From Bordetella parapertussis (GTDB lineage Bacteria > Pseudomonadota > Gammaproteobacteria > Burkholderiales > Burkholderiaceae_C), in NCBI GenBank assembly GCA_945901125.1, contig CAMDKD010000006.1, forward strand, positions 35,058-99,057: DNA of 64,000 nt. Reading direction: 5' to 3'. Below the pieces are notes generated by a model. That model saw only the letters and a program-made list of their open reading frames with translations. It did no database searches and was not told the DNA's origin. A program made the position numbers and the translations under genes. Positions within the stretch are counted from its first letter, which is position 1; each line of letters starts with the position of its first letter. Positions 31,059 to 41,207 of the stretch are shown piece after piece.

Positions 31059-31535
31059 ATGGCCACCATTCCCATCACCAAAGTCGGCGCTGAAAAGCTC
31101 AAACAAGAACTGCACACCTTGAAAACGGTAGACCGTCCCTGGGTGATCAATGCCATCGCCGAAGCGCGTGCCCAAGGCGATTTAAGCGAAAACGCCGAAT
31201 ACGACGCAGCCAAAGACCGTCAAGGTTTTATCGAAGGCCGGATCCAGGAAATCGAGAGCAAGTTGTCCATGTCGCAAATCATCGATCCGTCTTCGCTGGA
31301 CGCGGGCGGGCGCGTGGTTTTCGGTGCGACGTTGGAGCTCGAAGATGAAGCCTCCGGCGAGCGGGTGAATTACCAGATCGTCGGCGAGGACGAGGCCGAT
31401 TTGAAACTCGGGCTGATCAATATCAGTAGCCCGATTGCCAGGGCCTTGATAGGCAAGGAAGAAGGTGATGTCGCCAGTGTTCAAGCGCCGGGCGGCGTCA
31501 AACAATACGAAATCATCAAGGTTTCCTATATCTGA
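31059..31535 (+). CDS. greA: Transcription elongation factor GreA
   Basis: GreA inserts its coiled coil into the RNA polymerase secondary channel to stimulate cleavage of backtracked RNA. The 158-aa protein has the N-terminal coiled coil with the acidic tip ([16 protein letters not shown]) and the C-terminal FKBP-like domain ([14 protein letters not shown]). It follows carB closely, as in many proteobacteria. Its last 10 bases overlap the convergent yhbY gene. Confidence 0.97.
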   Translation: MATIPITKVGAEKLKQELHTLKTVDRPWVINAIAEARAQGDLSENAEYDAAKDRQGFIEGRIQEIESKLSMSQIIDPSSLDAGGRVVFGATLELEDEASGERVNYQIVGEDEADLKLGLINISSPIARALIGKEEGDVASVQAPGGVKQYEIIKVSYI

Positions 31536-31999
31536 TTTTTCTTCTTCACTGATTTTTGTTTGGGTTTGGCGCGTTTGACTTGACCGCCTGCAGCTAGACG
31601 CTGGTTGCCCAAAATCGTCACCCGTTTCATTTCAGGGCGTTGACCGCCACGGCTGCTGTATTTCAGGACTTTGAATTCACGCGGGCCAGGCATTTTGTCC
31701 TGGTCCAGTTTTTTTTCTTTTTCAGGCTGAGGCCGCCATAACACCAGCAACTTGCCTATGTGTTGAATCGGCGCGGCGTTGAGTTGATCGGCCAGAGTTT
31801 GAAACATGAGCTCGCGTTGATTGCGGTCGTCGCCGAGCACACGGATTTTGATCAAGCCGTGCGCATTCAGCGCGAATTCGGTTTCTTTGGTCACAGCGGC
31901 GCTGAGACCGTCGTTACCGATCATGACCACAGGGTCGAGATGGTGCGCGGCAGCGCGGTGAACTTTGCGTTCAGCAGGGGTCAGTTGGATAGCAGGCAT
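31526..31999 (-). CDS. yhbY: YhbY-family (CRM domain) ribosome-assembly RNA-binding protein
   Basis: A 157-aa protein with an N-terminal CRM domain: [41 protein letters not shown] and the C-terminal strand GKLLVLWRP. YhbY associates with pre-50S particles. The family is usually about 100 aa; here a basic tail of roughly 55 residues is added, ending in a Lys-rich sequence that probably binds RNA. It is divergent from rlmE (about 35 bases between starts) and convergent with greA, the usual arrangement in proteobacteria. Confidence 0.9.
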   Translation of the reverse strand: MPAIQLTPAERKVHRAAAHHLDPVVMIGNDGLSAAVTKETEFALNAHGLIKIRVLGDDRNQRELMFQTLADQLNAAPIQHIGKLLVLWRPQPEKEKKLDQDKMPGPREFKVLKYSSRGGQRPEMKRVTILGNQRLAAGGQVKRAKPKQKSVKKKNQI

Positions 32000-32033
32000 A
32001 CGGGTATTATCTTCCTACACAGAGGGTGTTGAA

Positions 32034-32687
32034 TTGAAAGTCAAAACGCAGAGCAAAAAAGTGAACAAGTCATGGTTGAACGACCATGTCAACGACCCTT
32101 ACGTGAAGATGGCGAAGAAAGACGGCTACAGAGCGCGAGCCGCCTACAAACTCAAAGAAATCGATGAAACCCTGGGCCTGTTCAAACCCGGCATGGTGGT
32201 GGTTGATCTGGGCAGTGCACCCGGCGCCTGGAGCCAGTACCTCCGGCGTTGCATGGCGCCTGACGGCGCTGCTGCGGGCAAGCTGGATGCGACCCTGATT
32301 GCGCTGGATTTGTTGCCCATGGAGCCGATAGAAGGCGTGCATTTTCTGCAAGGCGACTTCAGAGAACCCGAGGTCTTGGAGCAATTAAGCCAGTACCTGG
32401 ATGGCAGAATTGTGGACGTGGTGGTGTCCGACATGGCACCCAATTTGTCCGGCGTCGAATCAGCAGACGCCGCGCGCATGGCGCATCTGGTCGAACTGGC
32501 GGTCGAGTTTTGCCTGGTGCACATGAAAAAAGAAGGCGCGTTGGTGGTGAAAGTTTTTCACGGCAGCGGCTACAGCCAGTTGGTCAAACACTTCAAAGAG
32601 ACTTTTAAGGTGGTCAAGCCTTTCAAGCCCAAGGCCAGCCGAGACAAGTCGGCAGAAAATTTTCTGGTCGGCATTGGCTTGAAATAG
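32034..32687 (+). CDS. rlmE: 23S rRNA (uridine-2552-2'-O) methyltransferase RlmE/FtsJ
   Basis: RlmE methylates the A-loop of 23S rRNA late in 50S assembly. About 217 aa. It has the N-terminal [18 protein letters not shown] and the SAM-binding loop [15 protein letters not shown]. The catalytic K-D-K-E set comes from [12 protein letters not shown] (Lys), [11 protein letters not shown] (Asp), [11 protein letters not shown] (Lys) and the C-terminal [14 protein letters not shown] region. The start is a TTG at 32034 preceded by AGAGGGTG; no ATG is available before the conserved region except far upstream inside yhbY. ftsH follows, as in E. coli. Confidence 0.94.
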   Translation: MKVKTQSKKVNKSWLNDHVNDPYVKMAKKDGYRARAAYKLKEIDETLGLFKPGMVVVDLGSAPGAWSQYLRRCMAPDGAAAGKLDATLIALDLLPMEPIEGVHFLQGDFREPEVLEQLSQYLDGRIVDVVVSDMAPNLSGVESADAARMAHLVELAVEFCLVHMKKEGALVVKVFHGSGYSQLVKHFKETFKVVKPFKPKASRDKSAENFLVGIGLK

Positions 32688-32915
32688 CCGCAGGCTAAAA
32701 AGCCTTGTTCGATTTAAGAGCTCTTTTGTTTGTTAAATTTTGTTTTGTATACCTTGTAAGAGATCAATTTCCGGCGGTCTGAGTGGATTTGTGCAAATTC
32801 CGTACTGTGTAAGTGGTTCGCGTGTACTAAATCTCCGGTTGCGCCTTGAAAAGCCTAAAATGAACGCAACCTTCTTACTGGCATCTCGCCGGTATCTCTC
32901 TGACTGGAGTTCGCT

Positions 32916-34829
32916 TTGAACAACCCCTGGTTTTCCAAATTGGCTGTTTGGCTGGTAATCGCGCTTGTTTTGTTTACCGTGTTCAAGCAATTCGATACCC
33001 GTGGACAGGCTGGTAATGGCTATTTGGCGTACTCCGATTTCCTCGATGAAGTGCGCGGCAAGCGCATCAAGTCGGCCACCATTCAAGAAGGCCAGGGCGG
33101 CACGGAAATCATCGCGACCACCACCGACGACCGCAAAGTGCGCACCAACGCCACTTACCTGGACCGCGGCCTGGTCGGCGACCTGATCGCCAACAACGTC
33201 AAATTCGATGTCAAGCCGCGCGAAGAAGGCTCATTGCTCATGACCTTGCTGGTCAGTTGGGGCCCTATGTTGCTGCTGATCGGCGTCTGGGTGTATTTCA
33301 TGCGCCAGATGCAAGGCGGCGGCAAAGGCGGCGCCTTCAGTTTCGGTAAGAGCAAAGCCCGCATGCTCGACGAAAACAACAACACCGTCACCTTTGCTGA
33401 CGTGGCCGGTTGTGACGAGGCCAAAGAAGAAGTCAAGGAAGTGGTTGACTTCCTCAAGGACCCGCAAAAATTTCAAAAACTGGGCGGTCGTATTCCGCGC
33501 GGCCTGTTGCTGGTCGGCCCGCCGGGCACCGGTAAAACTTTGTTGGCCAAAGGCATTGCCGGCGAAGCCAAAGTGCCTTTTTTCAGCATCTCCGGTTCAG
33601 ACTTTGTTGAAATGTTTGTCGGTGTGGGCGCGGCCCGTGTGCGCGATATGTTCGAGAACGCCAAGAAAAATGCGCCTTGCATTATTTTCATCGACGAGAT
33701 CGATGCGGTCGGCCGCCAGCGTGGTGCAGGCCTGGGCGGCGGTAACGATGAACGTGAACAGACCTTGAACCAGATGCTGGTCGAGATGGACGGTTTTGAG
33801 ACCAACCTCGGCGTCATTGTGGTGGCTGCCACCAACCGCCCGGACATTCTGGACGCCGCTTTGTTGCGCCCCGGTCGCTTTGACCGTCAGGTTTATGTGA
33901 CCCTGCCCGATATCCGTGGTCGCGAACAGATTTTGAATGTGCATATGCGCAAAATTCCTGTCGGCCAGGACGTGTCACCCGGCGTCATCGCGCGCGGCAC
34001 ACCCGGCATGAGCGGTGCTGACTTGGCCAACCTGACCAACGAAGCCGCATTGATGGCTGCGCGCCGCAATGCACGCGTGGTTGAAATGCAGGATTTCGAA
34101 AAGGCCAAAGACAAAATTCTCATGGGCCCCGAGCGCCGCAGCATGGTCATGCCTGAAGAAGAACGCAAGAACACGGCCTACCACGAGTCAGGTCATGCAT
34201 TGATCGGTAAATTAATGCCCAAATGCGACCCGGTACACAAAGTCACCATCATCCCGCGGGGGCGTGCTCTGGGCGTCACCATGAGCCTGCCTGAGGCCGA
34301 CCGTTACAGCTATGACAGAAACTACATGTTGAGCCAGATCAGCATGCTGTTCGGTGGCCGTATCGCCGAGGAAGTGTTCATGAACCAGATGACCACCGGC
34401 GCTTCCAACGATTTCGAACGCGCCACGCAAATCGCGCGCGACATGGTCATGCGTTACGGCATGTCCGAGGCGCTGGGCCCTATGGTGTATGCGGAAAACG
34501 AAGGCGAAGTTTTTCTCGGTCGCTCAGTCACCAAAACCACCAATATGAGCGAATCCACCATGAAAAAAGTGGACGACGAAGTGCGCAGCATCATCGACGG
34601 TCAGTACAACCTGGCGCGCCGATTGATTGAGGACAACGCCGACAAAATGCACGCCATGGCGCACGCGCTGTTGGAATGGGAAACCATAGACAGCGATCAG
34701 TTGGACGACATCATGGCCGGACGCCCGCCGCGTCCTCCCAAGGACTGGACGCCGCGTACACCGTCTTCCGGTGACGGCTCCGGCGGCACACCTGCGGTTC
34801 ATCCCAACCCGTCACCGACCACGGCTTGA
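32916..34829 (+). CDS. ftsH: ATP-dependent zinc metalloprotease FtsH
   Basis: FtsH is a hexameric inner-membrane AAA+ protease that degrades unassembled membrane proteins and regulators such as LpxC. The 637-aa protein has two N-terminal membrane segments (about residues 7-22 and 105-125). The AAA module carries Walker A GPPGTGKT at 201-208, Walker B IIFIDEID, and second region of homology RPGRFDRQ. The zinc site HESGH is at 423-427. The C-terminal tail is Pro/Ser/Gly-rich. The start is TTG at 32916 with TGGAG upstream, matching the typical Burkholderiales N-terminus [18 protein letters not shown]. The stop overlaps folP. Confidence 0.98.
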   Translation: MNNPWFSKLAVWLVIALVLFTVFKQFDTRGQAGNGYLAYSDFLDEVRGKRIKSATIQEGQGGTEIIATTTDDRKVRTNATYLDRGLVGDLIANNVKFDVKPREEGSLLMTLLVSWGPMLLLIGVWVYFMRQMQGGGKGGAFSFGKSKARMLDENNNTVTFADVAGCDEAKEEVKEVVDFLKDPQKFQKLGGRIPRGLLLVGPPGTGKTLLAKGIAGEAKVPFFSISGSDFVEMFVGVGAARVRDMFENAKKNAPCIIFIDEIDAVGRQRGAGLGGGNDEREQTLNQMLVEMDGFETNLGVIVVAATNRPDILDAALLRPGRFDRQVYVTLPDIRGREQILNVHMRKIPVGQDVSPGVIARGTPGMSGADLANLTNEAALMAARRNARVVEMQDFEKAKDKILMGPERRSMVMPEEERKNTAYHESGHALIGKLMPKCDPVHKVTIIPRGRALGVTMSLPEADRYSYDRNYMLSQISMLFGGRIAEEVFMNQMTTGASNDFERATQIARDMVMRYGMSEALGPMVYAENEGEVFLGRSVTKTTNMSESTMKKVDDEVRSIIDGQYNLARRLIEDNADKMHAMAHALLEWETIDSDQLDDIMAGRPPRPPKDWTPRTPSSGDGSGGTPAVHPNPSPTTA

Positions 34830-35713
34830 TGACCGGCAATAACGCAAACACAATGGGGCTCAGGCCCCATTTTGGTTTCTGGCAGACCACGCGTTACAAG
34901 CTGTCATTGCACAAGCCGCTGGTGATGGGCATAGTCAATGTCACGCCTGATTCTTTTGCTTCAGATACCTGCTTGTCAGCCACCCGCAATGCGATTGAAC
35001 TTGCCAGCCGTTTAAGACAAGAAGGTGCAGACATAGTCGACGTTGGCGGCGAGTCCACCCGCCCGGGCGCCAAAGCCTTGAGCCACGAAGAAGAATGGCA
35101 ACGTATACATCCGGTGCTGGAGGAATTGCTGACATGGAATCTGCCGGTTTCTGTCGATACCTACCACCCGCAAACCATGCGCAAGGCGCTGGACATGGGC
35201 GTGGACATCATCAATGACATCTGGGCTTTGCGTCAGCCCGGCGCTTTGCAGGTCGTGGCGTCTTATGAATGCGGTATTTGCCTGATGCACATGCACGGCG
35301 AACCGGCCACCATGCAGTTATCTCCCTTGAGTGGCGATCCGCTTGCACAGGCGGGCGAATTTTTCAAACAACGTATTCAAGCAGCCATCGCACAAGGCAT
35401 TGAACAGCAACGGCTGGTGCTAGATCCGGGCATAGGTTTTGGCAAAACGGTTGCGCAAAATTTCATGCTGTTGCAGCGTCAGCAGGAACTGATGCAGTCC
35501 AGTCTGCCGTTGTTGCTCGGCTGGTCGCGCAAATCCTCTTTGGGCGCAGTCACCGGGCGCGAGGTCGGCGACAGGCTGGTGCCCAGTGTGGTGGCCGCTG
35601 TGTTGGCTGCCGACAAAGGTGCCGCCGTGCTGCGTGTGCATGATGTGGCTGACACATTGGCTGCGCTGGCCGTCTGGCAGGCCGCCAGGCCGGCTCAGCT
35701 TGTGTCTGGATAA
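34829..35713 (+). CDS. folP: Dihydropteroate synthase
   Basis: FolP condenses p-aminobenzoate with dihydropterin pyrophosphate in folate synthesis and is the sulfonamide target. The 294-aa TIM-barrel protein has [12 protein letters not shown], the [12 protein letters not shown] loop, [29 protein letters not shown] and GWSRKSSLG. The ATG overlaps the ftsH stop (TGATG). It sits in the usual ftsH-folP-glmM order. Confidence 0.96.
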   Translation: MTGNNANTMGLRPHFGFWQTTRYKLSLHKPLVMGIVNVTPDSFASDTCLSATRNAIELASRLRQEGADIVDVGGESTRPGAKALSHEEEWQRIHPVLEELLTWNLPVSVDTYHPQTMRKALDMGVDIINDIWALRQPGALQVVASYECGICLMHMHGEPATMQLSPLSGDPLAQAGEFFKQRIQAAIAQGIEQQRLVLDPGIGFGKTVAQNFMLLQRQQELMQSSLPLLLGWSRKSSLGAVTGREVGDRLVPSVVAAVLAADKGAAVLRVHDVADTLAALAVWQAARPAQLVSG

Positions 35714-35720
35714 TAGGGCC

Positions 35721-37058
35721 ATGAAAAGACTTTATTTCGGCACCGATGGCATACGCGGCACTGTGGGGCAAGCCCCGATCACGCCGGACTTTATGCTGCG
35801 TCTGGCCAACGCCGTCGGTCATCAACTCAAACAATCCGAAACCCGCCCCAGCGTGGTCATAGGCAAGGACACACGCATCTCGGGCTATATGCTTGAATCC
35901 GCGCTCGAGGCCGGCTTTAATTCTGCGGGTGTGGACGTGGTTTTGCTCGGCCCGATTCCAACCCCCGGCGTGGCTTACTTGACCAAGGCCTTGCGCGCCA
36001 GTCTGGGTGTGGTCATCAGTGCCAGCCACAACCCGTTCGACGACAACGGCGTGAAATTTTTCAGCGCCACAGGCACCAAGCTCGACGATGAATGGGAGTT
36101 GTCGGTCGAGCAGCGTTTGTTGCAAGCGCCCGAGTGGGTGCCTTCCATCCGCCTGGGCAAGGCACGCCGCTTGGACGATGCCGTAGGCCGGTACATAGAG
36201 TTTTGCAAAAGCACGTTTTCAGACCGCTTAACCCTCAAGGGCAAGAAAATCGTGGTCGATGGAGCCCACGGCGCTGCTTATCTGGCGGCCCCGCAAATCT
36301 TCAAGGAATTGGGTGCTGAAGTGATTGCCATTGGTTGTTCGCCTGACGGTTTGAACATCAACCGGGATGTGGGCGCGACGTCGCCTCAGGCCTTGGTGGA
36401 TGCCGTGCTGGCTCAGGGCGCGGATTTCGGTGTCGCTTTGGATGGAGACGCCGACAGACTGCAACTGGTAGACCACAGCGGACGCTTGTTCAATGGCGAC
36501 GAATTGCTTTATCTGCTGGCGCGCGACCGGCAAATGCAAGGCCTGGTTTTGCCCGGGGTGGTCGGCACTTTGATGACCAACCACGGCGTGGAAACCGCGT
36601 TAAAAGCGCTGGGCATTGAACTGGTGCGTGCAGGTGTTGGCGACAGGTATGTGCTGGAACAACTGGTGGAACACGGTTGGACTATTGGCGGCGAAGGCTC
36701 AGGCCATTTGTTGATGCTGGACAAGCACAGCACGGGTGACGGCATCATCAGCTGTCTGCAAGTGTTGCAAGCCTGTTTGCGTCACGGAAAAACCATGACA
36801 GAGATGTTGTCCGGCGTAGACATGATGGCGCAGTGCCTGGTCAATGTGAAATTACAAGCCGGCACGGACTGGAAAACCCATGCAGCTTTCCAGCGTAGCT
36901 GCCAAGAGACTGAGGCCGCTTTGAACGGTCGGGGCAGGATACTCATACGACCCAGCGGCACCGAGCCTGTGCTGCGCATCATGGTTGAGTCGCCAGACAT
37001 GCAGACCTCGCAGCATCACGCTGATCTTTTAAGCCAGTCATTGAAAAAGGTAGATTGA
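35721..37058 (+). CDS. glmM: Phosphoglucosamine mutase
   Basis: GlmM converts glucosamine-6-phosphate to glucosamine-1-phosphate for UDP-GlcNAc, feeding peptidoglycan and the lipid A enzymes of this window. The 445-aa protein is of exact family length. It has [11 protein letters not shown] at the N-terminus and the phosphoserine loop [18 protein letters not shown]. The metal site is [11 protein letters not shown], the sugar-binding loop GEGSGH, and the phosphate-binding site [15 protein letters not shown]. The ATG at 35721 starts the homologous region although the frame is open back to 35586 inside folP. Confidence 0.97.
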   Translation: MKRLYFGTDGIRGTVGQAPITPDFMLRLANAVGHQLKQSETRPSVVIGKDTRISGYMLESALEAGFNSAGVDVVLLGPIPTPGVAYLTKALRASLGVVISASHNPFDDNGVKFFSATGTKLDDEWELSVEQRLLQAPEWVPSIRLGKARRLDDAVGRYIEFCKSTFSDRLTLKGKKIVVDGAHGAAYLAAPQIFKELGAEVIAIGCSPDGLNINRDVGATSPQALVDAVLAQGADFGVALDGDADRLQLVDHSGRLFNGDELLYLLARDRQMQGLVLPGVVGTLMTNHGVETALKALGIELVRAGVGDRYVLEQLVEHGWTIGGEGSGHLLMLDKHSTGDGIISCLQVLQACLRHGKTMTEMLSGVDMMAQCLVNVKLQAGTDWKTHAAFQRSCQETEAALNGRGRILIRPSGTEPVLRIMVESPDMQTSQHHADLLSQSLKKVD

Positions 37059-37061
37059 CCA

Positions 37062-39119
37062 GTGGCAACTTCAGCACAACTTTTAATGATTGACCGTGAC
37101 GAAAGCACGCTGGCATTTAATGCTCGGGTGCTGGACATGGCGCGCCGTGAAGACATACCTTTGCTCGAGCGTTTGCGTTACTTGTGCATCGTGTCTTCCA
37201 ACCTGGATGAGTTTTTTGAAGTGCGGGTGGCTTTGCATTTGCACCAGATCGGCAATACCAGCGAACTCGCGCCGTATTCACAGCTTAGTTTCGAAAGAAT
37301 TTCGCGGGCCGCGCATTTGCTGGTGGATCAGCAATACCGCTTGTTCAACGAAGAGTTGATGCCGGTGTTGAAAAAGCAAGGCTTGCAACTCATCACCCAC
37401 GATGAAAGAAATACGGCGCAGCACAAATGGGTCAAGCAATACTTTGATCGCGAAGTCCGGCCATTGCTTACACCTGTCAGCCTGGATCCGGCGCATCCGT
37501 TTCCCATGGTTGCCAATAAATCCTTGAACTTCATTGTCCGCCTGACCGGCAAGGATGCTTTCGGACGTGAAAACGATATTGCGATTGTGAAAGTGCCGCG
37601 TTCGCTGCCCCGGGTCATTCGTTTGCCCGCGTCTGTGTCCGGCAAAGCCATTTGCATGGTGAGTTTGTCCAGCGTCATACGTTCACACTTAACGGATTTG
37701 TTTCCCGATAGGGTGGTCGGCCAGTTTTCTCAATTCCGTGTCACCCGCGACTCTGAATTGCTGGTCGATGAAGAAGACGCCAAAAACTTGCGTACCGCCT
37801 TGCGGCATGGACTTGAACACAGACAGTTCGGTGTGCCAGTGCGTCTGGAGGTTTCTTCAGAGTGCTCTGAATACCTGTCGCATTTTTTATTGCAGCAATT
37901 CAAGTTGCCGGATGCAGCTCTGTACCGCGTGGCCGGTCCGGTGAATCTGGTCAGGCTAAACCAGATGATCGACTTGATCGATATGCCTCAATTGGTATTT
38001 CCTGCGCACCAAGCCTGTTACCCCAGGCAATTGCAGGAAGGTGAATCGCTGTTTAAGCAAATACGCAAAAACGATATCCTGATTCACCAGCCTTTTGAAT
38101 CTTTTTCCGGCGTGCTGGATTTTTTAAAAGAAGCCGTCAACGATCCCAAGGTGCTGGCGATCAAACAAACCATTTACCGCACCGGCAGTGATTCGGCTTT
38201 GATGGATTTGTTGCGAGAAGCAGTGTTGCGCGGCAAGGAAGTCACGGCGGTGGTGGAAATCAAAGCCAGGTTCGATGAAGAAGCCAACATCAATTGGGCG
38301 GAGCGACTGGAGTCCATAGGTGCCCAAGTGGTTTATGGTGTGGTGGGACTGAAAACCCACGCCAAGATGATGCTGGTGACAAGGCGTGAAGCAGGCAAGC
38401 TGGTGCGTTACGCGCATTTATCTACCGGCAATTACAACGTTCGAACGGCCAAGCTTTACACAGACATCAGTTTTCTCACCATGAACCCGGAAATCACCGC
38501 TGACATGGAGCAGGTGTTTACCCAACTGGCCAGTCAGACACGCATCAGCCATCTCAACCATTTGTGGCTGGCGCCTTTCAAGCTGCAAGACCAGTTGATC
38601 GACATGGTTGACAAGATCAGCAAGGCCAGTGCACAGGGCAAACCAGGGCGGATCATTTTGAAAATGAATTCCCTGACCGATGAGAAACTCGCCAGGCATT
38701 TGGTCCAGGCCGGTCAGCGCGGCGTGGACATAGACTTGATCGTGCGTGGCGCATGTATTTTGCCGGCACAGGTACCGGGTTTTACGGATCGCATCAAAGT
38801 ACGTTCCATCATCGGCAGGTTTTTGGAGCACTCGCGGATTTTTTACTTCCGTTCGGGCGACAAGGAGGACTTGTACCTCTCGAGTGCTGACTGGATGAAC
38901 AGAAACATGATGCGCCGTATTGAAGTGGCCTGGCCGGTGTTGGATCCGGATTTGCGACAACGCATTGTTGACGAATGCCTAGTGGCTTATTTGCACGACA
39001 ACACAGACGCCTGGGTATTGCAGGTGGATGGCAGTTACCAGCGTGCCCGGCCACCTGCCAACAACCGTTCACTGCGGGCGCAAACTGAATTGATGAAACG
39101 CTACAGCCGAAAAGCCTGA
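37062..39119 (+). CDS. ppk1: Polyphosphate kinase 1
   Basis: PPK1 makes inorganic polyphosphate from ATP. The 685-aa protein has the N-domain (SNLDEFFEVRVALHL), head domain, and two phospholipase-D-like C domains. The autophosphorylated His is in GLKTHAKMMLVTRRE, and HLSTGNYNVRTAKLYTD and SADWMNRNMMRRIEVAWPV are present. The start is GTG at 37062, four bases after glmM. It is followed immediately by sixA, suggesting a glmM-ppk1-sixA unit. Confidence 0.96.
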   Translation: MATSAQLLMIDRDESTLAFNARVLDMARREDIPLLERLRYLCIVSSNLDEFFEVRVALHLHQIGNTSELAPYSQLSFERISRAAHLLVDQQYRLFNEELMPVLKKQGLQLITHDERNTAQHKWVKQYFDREVRPLLTPVSLDPAHPFPMVANKSLNFIVRLTGKDAFGRENDIAIVKVPRSLPRVIRLPASVSGKAICMVSLSSVIRSHLTDLFPDRVVGQFSQFRVTRDSELLVDEEDAKNLRTALRHGLEHRQFGVPVRLEVSSECSEYLSHFLLQQFKLPDAALYRVAGPVNLVRLNQMIDLIDMPQLVFPAHQACYPRQLQEGESLFKQIRKNDILIHQPFESFSGVLDFLKEAVNDPKVLAIKQTIYRTGSDSALMDLLREAVLRGKEVTAVVEIKARFDEEANINWAERLESIGAQVVYGVVGLKTHAKMMLVTRREAGKLVRYAHLSTGNYNVRTAKLYTDISFLTMNPEITADMEQVFTQLASQTRISHLNHLWLAPFKLQDQLIDMVDKISKASAQGKPGRIILKMNSLTDEKLARHLVQAGQRGVDIDLIVRGACILPAQVPGFTDRIKVRSIIGRFLEHSRIFYFRSGDKEDLYLSSADWMNRNMMRRIEVAWPVLDPDLRQRIVDECLVAYLHDNTDAWVLQVDGSYQRARPPANNRSLRAQTELMKRYSRKA

Positions 39120-39120
39120 C

Positions 39121-39585
39121 ATGGATTTATTGCTTTGGCGTCATGCGCATGCCCGGGATGCCTTGCCGGGTGAATCAGACATGGACAGGCCGCTGACCGA
39201 CAAAGGCATTCGTCAAGCAGAAAACATGGCCGGTTGGTTGAATCGTCACATGCCGGCGAATACGCTTATTTTGTGCAGCCCTGCCGTCAGAACCGTTCAG
39301 ACGGTGCAGGCTCTGACTCAAGCTTTCACTTTGTGTCAGGAAATAAGGCCCGACAGCAGCGCAGATGCATTGCTTGCCGCCAGCCAATGGCCGCATGCAT
39401 CCACGCCTGTGCTGGTCGTGTCGCACCAACCTTTTTTATCGCAAGCAGTGAGCCAAGTGTTTGATTTTCCTTCGACCTTGACTTTGCCGTTTCGCAAAGG
39501 TTCCCTGTGGTGGCTGCGTATCCGTTCGGTAAATGGCGCGATAAAGCCACAATTACTGACGATTCAAGACGCTGATTTTTTATGA
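39121..39585 (+). CDS. sixA: Phosphohistidine phosphatase SixA-like
   Basis: A 154-aa histidine-phosphatase-superfamily protein with the RHG-type motif LLWRHAHARDALPG at the N-terminus. It also has PLTDKGIRQAENMAGWL, ILCSPAVRTVQTVQAL and a second catalytic His in VVSHQPFLSQ. SixA removes phosphate from phosphohistidine on PTS-type proteins in E. coli. It starts two bases after ppk1, a pairing seen in other Burkholderiales, so a link to phosphate/polyphosphate metabolism is possible. Confidence 0.88.
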   Translation: MDLLLWRHAHARDALPGESDMDRPLTDKGIRQAENMAGWLNRHMPANTLILCSPAVRTVQTVQALTQAFTLCQEIRPDSSADALLAASQWPHASTPVLVVSHQPFLSQAVSQVFDFPSTLTLPFRKGSLWWLRIRSVNGAIKPQLLTIQDADFL

Positions 39586-39661
39586 GTGTCACACAAGACG
39601 GGTATTTAACAGTTATATTCACACTTGATCTCACTGTTCTAATTTAAATTAAAGGAATGTC

Positions 39662-39847
39662 ATGCTGCGTACGCTCAAATCCCTGACTTTGATCTCTGTG
39701 ATGTTCACAGCTTTGTGTTTGACTGGTTGCGCTTCCATAAGCTCTGCTTGGGACTCCACCACATCTTCTATCGGCGATTTTTTCAAATCAGATAAGCCTG
39801 CCGCAGACAAACCTGCTGCAGAAAAGCCTGCTGAAGCGAAAAAGTAA
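39662..39847 (+). CDS. Small lipoprotein of unknown function
   Basis: A 61-aa protein with a lipoprotein signal peptide: basic N-terminus MLRTLK, hydrophobic core, and lipobox LTGC with Cys at residue 22. The short mature part ends in Lys/Pro/Ala repeats of the form DKPAADKPAAEKPAEAKK, probably extended and possibly contacting peptidoglycan. A GGAATG-containing ribosome-binding region precedes the ATG and an intrinsic terminator follows, so it is probably a real monocistronic gene. I do not recognise a named family. Confidence 0.7.
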   Translation: MLRTLKSLTLISVMFTALCLTGCASISSAWDSTTSSIGDFFKSDKPAADKPAAEKPAEAKK

Positions 39848-39866
39848 TCTCCAGCAAATACAACGC

Positions 39867-39906
39867 AAAACCCCGCACAGCCTAAACAGGCTTTGCGGGT
39901 TTTTTG
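39867..39906 (+). terminator. Intrinsic terminator after the small lipoprotein gene
   Basis: AAACCCCGCA/TGCGGGTTTT with an inner AGCCT-AAAC-AGGCT stem forms a long near-continuous hairpin followed by TTTTTT. The flanking A tract also makes it usable by the convergent VOC gene on the other strand. Confidence 0.88.
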
Positions 39907-39909
39907 TTT

Positions 39910-40284
39910 TCAGTCCAGACTTTCTTTGGCTGAAAAATTCAACTCTACCTTGGCGCCGCTGGGATCGTGGCAAAACAATTGCCACGGCCCGCCTTCCCGG
40001 TGCTGCAATTTGTAGGGATAACCGCTTTCATCAAAGCGCGCTTTCATGGCTTTCAAATCAACGGTGGTGAATGCCATGTGATCTATGACTCCGGCAGCGG
40101 GTTGCGGCACCGGTCTGTCGAAGTAGAGGTGTAACACCGCTGTCTCGCCTGCGTATAACCAGGCACCGTCAAATCCCAGGTCCGGTCTGTAGCCGGTTTT
40201 CAGACCGAGCAGATTTTCATAAAAAGCCAGCGTGGCAACCGGATCCCCGGCGATGGCGGTGAAGTGGTTCATTCCAAGAATCAT
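39910..40284 (-). CDS. VOC-family (glyoxalase/dioxygenase fold) protein
   Basis: A 124-aa vicinal-oxygen-chelate protein. Likely metal ligands are His in GMNHFTAI, His in VIDHMAFTT, and Glu in GAKVELNF. Family members are lyases, isomerases, dioxygenases or resistance proteins; the reaction here cannot be chosen. It lies 53 bases downstream of the TetR gene on the same strand and is probably co-transcribed with it, linking it to the adjoining catabolic locus. Confidence 0.82.
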   Translation of the reverse strand: MILGMNHFTAIAGDPVATLAFYENLLGLKTGYRPDLGFDGAWLYAGETAVLHLYFDRPVPQPAAGVIDHMAFTTVDLKAMKARFDESGYPYKLQHREGGPWQLFCHDPSGAKVELNFSAKESLD

Positions 40285-40337
40285 GTTTTATTTACTCCGT
40301 TTGTTATTCAATTTTTGAAGCAGTTGTTTGGCAAGTT

Positions 40338-41012
40338 TTATTGCATTGCCTTGTCGTGCGGCCCGGAGTTTATGCGACTGCGTGCTTGCTCAAGTGCTGT
40401 TTCAATCAAGGCATCTGCCATCCATAACAAGGTGTTTTTGACTTCTTTATTTTTCTCATTGCAAATGTCTTTGAGCACAATGAAAATCTCTATGCCGTAA
40501 ATCACGGCCAGGGATTTATGCAATTGGTCGTAAATATCTTCAGGTAATTCTTTCTTCAAAGGTTCAAGTGCCGTGTGAAGAATGTGTATACGGTGACCCC
40601 GGCGAAAGATCTTTTCTTTGAGTAATCCGGCTTGCGCCAACGCCTGTTGCTCCAAAGAAATCTGCACAGCGGTTCTCAAGGTGGATTCGTGTTTGCTGAG
40701 TCGGGGAAAGCTGCGGTTAAACAAATCCAGCACCCGGTCTTTGCCCTGTGCGTGCTCTGACGCAAAAGTACGCATAGGCCCAAGCGATTGGCTGACCATG
40801 GCGCCCAGCATGGCGCCTTTGCTCGGAAAACACCGGTAAGCAGTTGCCCGGGATATGCCTGCCCGTTTGGCCACCTCGGCAATCGTCGGGGCGCGGCCGT
40901 TTTCCTGCATCAAAGCAGATGCGCTGGACATTAACAAGGCAAAAGTAGCCGGTTTGATACCCGCGGGTGCGATGGGGGAATCAGGAGTGGGCGCGGCGGC
41001 GATGGTTTTCAT
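40338..41012 (-). CDS. TetR/AcrR-family transcriptional regulator
   Basis: A 224-aa one-component regulator. The N-terminal TetR HTH is at about residues 25-75 (PTIAEVAKRAGISRATAYRCFPSKGAML spans the recognition helix; the key part is GISRATAYRCFPSK). A helical ligand-binding domain follows with no close recognisable subfamily. It is divergent from the alpha/beta hydrolase gene across a 195-base region containing a perfect palindrome, so it most likely represses that gene train and its own gene until a pathway compound binds. Confidence 0.9.
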   Translation of the reverse strand: MKTIAAAPTPDSPIAPAGIKPATFALLMSSASALMQENGRAPTIAEVAKRAGISRATAYRCFPSKGAMLGAMVSQSLGPMRTFASEHAQGKDRVLDLFNRSFPRLSKHESTLRTAVQISLEQQALAQAGLLKEKIFRRGHRIHILHTALEPLKKELPEDIYDQLHKSLAVIYGIEIFIVLKDICNEKNKEVKNTLLWMADALIETALEQARSRINSGPHDKAMQ

Positions 41013-41086
41013 CAGGGTAAATCATGATTAAAAAGAGGGCAGCAGGGCTTTCTATACAAGATGTCAGGCCGTAGTATCGTTTTTTT

Positions 41087-41110
41087 AAAAAGAGACAGTT
41101 GTCTTTTTTT
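41087..41110. promoter_or_regulatory. Candidate TetR operator palindrome
   Basis: AGACAGTTGTCT at 41093-41104 is a perfect 12-bp palindrome, flanked by A-rich sequence on the left and T-rich sequence on the right, so the dyad extends to about 24 bp. It is the only strong dyad in the TetR/hydrolase divergent region. TTGTCT (41099-41104) could serve as the -35 of a plus-strand promoter with TTTATA about 19 bases on, so a bound repressor would cover it. Assignment to the TetR protein is inference. Confidence 0.6.
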
Positions 41111-41207
41111 CAAATCAAGAACATTTATAGCCGATGTTTGAATTGTCTGGCAAGAGGGAATGCATGCTGAATATGTTGTTGGTTGATCATTCAGGAACCT
41201 CAGTGCA

